A stretch of DNA of 13,328 nucleotides from CAZLAP01 sp964557715 (GTDB lineage: Bacteria; Patescibacteriota; Minisyncoccia; Minisyncoccales; RBG-13-42-11): assembly GCA_964557715.1 (NCBI GenBank), contig CAZLAP010000032.1, forward strand, positions 1-13,328, read 5' to 3'. The translations under genes were made by a program, and so were the position numbers. Each line of letters starts with the position of its first letter. Position 1 is the stretch's first letter. Below the pieces are notes generated by a model that saw only the letters and a program-made list of their open reading frames with translations, was not told the DNA's origin and ran no database searches. This document shows positions 11,416-13,328 of the stretch, piece after piece.

Positions 11416-13158
11416 ATGTCATTAGCCAAACAGCTTTTTCAAAAAGGTGTAATAAAAAACAAAAAAGAGGTTGAATCATTAGAGCAGGAAATTAGGGAGT
11501 CCAGTGAAAAGGAAGAAGAAATAATTTTAAAAAAGAAAATTGCTCCCGAAGACGTTTTATTCCAGATTAAAAGCGAAAATTTAAAAATACCTTTGAAAGA
11601 AATATCTGCGGACAAGGTTCTCTTGAAGAATTTGGAATTGATTCCGGAAGAAACCGCTAAATATTATCAGATGATTCCCATTCAAAAAGAAGGAAAGTTT
11701 TTAGAAATAGGAATGGTTTACCCCGAAGATTTGAAAGCGCAAGAGGCGTTAAAATTTCTTGCCAGCCAGGAAAATTTCAACTACAAAGTTTTTTTAATAA
11801 CGCCAACGCTTTTCAAGGAACTTTTAAAACAATACAGAACTTTAAAAAAAGAAGTAGGTATGGCCTTAGAAGAGCTGGAAACGGAATTGAAAGAGGAGCC
11901 GAGCGTTGAAATGGGCCCGCCGACAGAAGCAGAATTTAAAAGAATGGCAGAAGAGGCGCCGATTACCAAGATCGTCGCCGTTATTTTAAGGCATGCGGTA
12001 GACGGCGGCGCTTCGGACATTCACATTGAGCCGACCAGGTCAAAATTAAGAGTAAGATTTAGATTTTTAGGCTCTTTGCATTCATCAATATTTTTACCGG
12101 CGAAAGTTCATCCAGCGGTTGTTGCCAGAATCAAAATTATTTCTCACTTGAGAATTGACGAAGCAAGAATTCCTCAGGATGGCAGATTTTCCGCCAAACT
12201 TTACGATAAATTCATTGATTTCCGCGTTTCCACTTTCCCGACCGCTTTAGGCGAAAAAGTGGTGATTAGGGTTTTGGATCCGACAACAGGAGTAAAAGAG
12301 TTTAAAGAGTTGGGAATTGAAAGCGGAAATTTGGCAACAGTGGAAGAAGGCATTGCAAAGCCGTACGGCTTAATTTTATCAACAGGCCCGACAGGCTCGG
12401 GAAAAACCACTACGCTTTACGCTATTTTGCAGCTATTGAATAAAGAAGGCGTAAACATAGTAACTCTGGAAGACCCGGTAGAATATTTTATGGAAGGAAT
12501 TAACCAGTCCCAGGTTAAGCCGACAATCGGCTATACTTTTGCTTCAGGATTGCGTCATATTTTAAGGCAAGACCCCGATATTATAATGGTTGGAGAGGTT
12601 AGGGATGAAGAAACAGCCAATTTGGTTGTTCACGCCGCTTTGACCGGCCATCTTGTTTTGTCAACTTTGCATACGAATAATGCCGTAGGCGTAATACCAA
12701 GGCTTATTGATATGGGTATTAAGCCTTATCTGATATCGCCCACTCTCCAGCTTGCTATTGCCCAGAGATTGACCAGAAAATTATGCGACAATTGCAAGAA
12801 AAAAATAACCCCTTCGCCGCAAATTCAGGATTATATTTTAAAAGAAATTGAAAAAATGCCTCCAGCGATCCGCGATTCTCTCAAAATAGAAAAACCTTTA
12901 AGTGTTTTTACAAAAGGAGACGGCTGTCCAAAATGCAAAGAAACGGGATTTTCCGACCGAATTGGAGTGTTTGAAATTTTAAAAATGACAGAATCTCTTT
13001 CTGAAATTATTTTAAAGGAGCCTTCGGAAGCCGCAATTAAAAGAGAGGCGGAAAAACAGAACATGATTACTTTAAAACAGGACGGTATTTTAAAAGTTTT
13101 AAACGGCATTATTCCGGTTGAAGAAGTCTTTAGGGTGAGCGAAGAGGATAACATTTAA
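11416..13158 (+). CDS. pilB: Type IV pilus assembly ATPase PilB (GspE/PulE family)
   Basis: Hexameric cytoplasmic ATPase that powers pilus extension. I start it at ATG 11416, giving 580 residues; a TTG two codons earlier has no support. The N-terminal MshEN/T2SSE-N type domain (about 1-150) is followed by the GspE core: ASDIHIEP, Walker A GPTGSGKT (324-331), the Asp box, Walker B DPDIIMVGE (386-394), and the His-box region TGHLVLSTLHTNNA. A four-cysteine zinc site follows: CDNC (457-460) and CPKC (504-507), as in extension-type ATPases rather than PilT. It ends 15 bases before pilT. The tetracysteine site plus the neighbours make PilB the best call over a type II secretion GspE. Confidence 0.95.
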   Translation: MSLAKQLFQKGVIKNKKEVESLEQEIRESSEKEEEIILKKKIAPEDVLFQIKSENLKIPLKEISADKVLLKNLELIPEETAKYYQMIPIQKEGKFLEIGMVYPEDLKAQEALKFLASQENFNYKVFLITPTLFKELLKQYRTLKKEVGMALEELETELKEEPSVEMGPPTEAEFKRMAEEAPITKIVAVILRHAVDGGASDIHIEPTRSKLRVRFRFLGSLHSSIFLPAKVHPAVVARIKIISHLRIDEARIPQDGRFSAKLYDKFIDFRVSTFPTALGEKVVIRVLDPTTGVKEFKELGIESGNLATVEEGIAKPYGLILSTGPTGSGKTTTLYAILQLLNKEGVNIVTLEDPVEYFMEGINQSQVKPTIGYTFASGLRHILRQDPDIIMVGEVRDEETANLVVHAALTGHLVLSTLHTNNAVGVIPRLIDMGIKPYLISPTLQLAIAQRLTRKLCDNCKKKITPSPQIQDYILKEIEKMPPAIRDSLKIEKPLSVFTKGDGCPKCKETGFSDRIGVFEILKMTESLSEIILKEPSEAAIKREAEKQNMITLKQDGILKVLNGIIPVEEVFRVSEEDNI

Positions 13159-13173
13159 GGAATTGCCACAATT

Positions 13174-13328
13174 ATGAATATTAATCAGACCTATTTAGAA
13201 GAATTGCTTGAATTAACCATAAAAGAGGGCGCTTCAGACCTCCATTTATCTTTTAACCGCCAGCCGAGCTTAAGGATTGACGGCAAATTGAATGTTCTTT
13301 CAAAGGAAAAGAAAATGTCTTCAACCGA
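13174..13328 (+). CDS. pilT: Pilus retraction ATPase PilT, N-terminal fragment (cut by window end)
   Basis: The frame opens at ATG 13174 and remains open to the window edge, about 51 codons. The product reads LLELTIKEGASDLHLS, then RQPSLRIDGKLNVL. This is the PilT N-terminal PAS-like domain opening, where ASDLHL corresponds to the conserved ASDxHx segment. PilT depolymerises the pilus and powers twitching-type retraction. AAGGA at 13157-13161, overlapping the pilB stop, lies 12 bases upstream and may serve as a distant Shine-Dalgarno. The Walker motifs lie outside the window, so a PilU-type paralogue cannot be excluded. Confidence 0.9.
   Translation, partial: MNINQTYLEELLELTIKEGASDLHLSFNRQPSLRIDGKLNVLSKEKKMSST

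Noticed and set aside
1..13328. CRISPR array, insertion sequence or reverse transcriptase
   Set aside because: No regularly spaced direct repeats, no transposase and no RT motifs were seen on either strand; if the DGR idea is right its machinery lies elsewhere.

Overview
The window is an AT-rich bacterial chromosome segment, probably from a Candidate Phyla Radiation (Patescibacteria, Parcubacteria-like) genome. The evidence is the very A/T-biased codon use, tight gene packing, mostly Shine-Dalgarno-less starts, a monoderm-type pil operon (pilM-pilN-pilO-pilP-like-pilB-pilT, no secretin seen), a PrsW-type protease and Hsp20 beside tsaD, and GC-rich palindromes in spacers. No 16S rRNA or marker gene is present, so the lineage is inferred. 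The standard genetic code works throughout.

Layout. 58-2431 (minus) is an apparent operon tsaD - prsW-like protease - hsp20, closed by a terminator at 7-29. A compact branched-hairpin element (2474-2551) lies in the tsaD upstream region. 2625-4242 (plus) is tRNA-Glu(UUC) followed one base later by a membrane GT2 glycosyltransferase, whose terminator lies inside the 3' end of convergent recG. 4251-6466 (minus) is tRNA-Arg(GCG) followed one base later by recG. Thus two unrelated tRNA genes on opposite strands each run into a protein gene whose ATG starts one nucleotide after the tRNA discriminator base. 6555-7192 holds two CCA-encoding tRNA-Ser genes (GCU, UGA). Between them on the minus strand is a complete miniature transcription unit for a 56-residue unknown protein: promoter, RBS, GTG start and terminator.

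7193-8440 is an accessory island. It has two perfect GC-rich palindromes, then a cassette with a perfect-consensus promoter, a structured leader, a perfect Shine-Dalgarno and a GC-richer 206-residue ORF. The Trp-rich C-terminus of that ORF is written almost entirely in NNC codons, as expected of a diversity-generating retroelement (DGR) variable region. A second, related leader (about 8314-8436) follows the cassette but runs into a 5'-truncated restriction-endonuclease-like fragment (to 8831) instead of a second copy of the ORF.

8892-13328 (plus) is the type IV pilus inner-membrane and motor operon, with pilT cut by the window edge.

How it fits together. The housekeeping genes (tRNA t6A modification, recombination, chaperone, tRNAs) are compact and mostly lack Shine-Dalgarno sites. 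The pil operon supplies the actin-like PilM, its membrane partners and the ATPases of a surface filament. The island differs in GC, signal strength and coding style and is the most likely candidate for an under-described system: a target protein diversified in trans, since no reverse transcriptase or template repeat is in the window.
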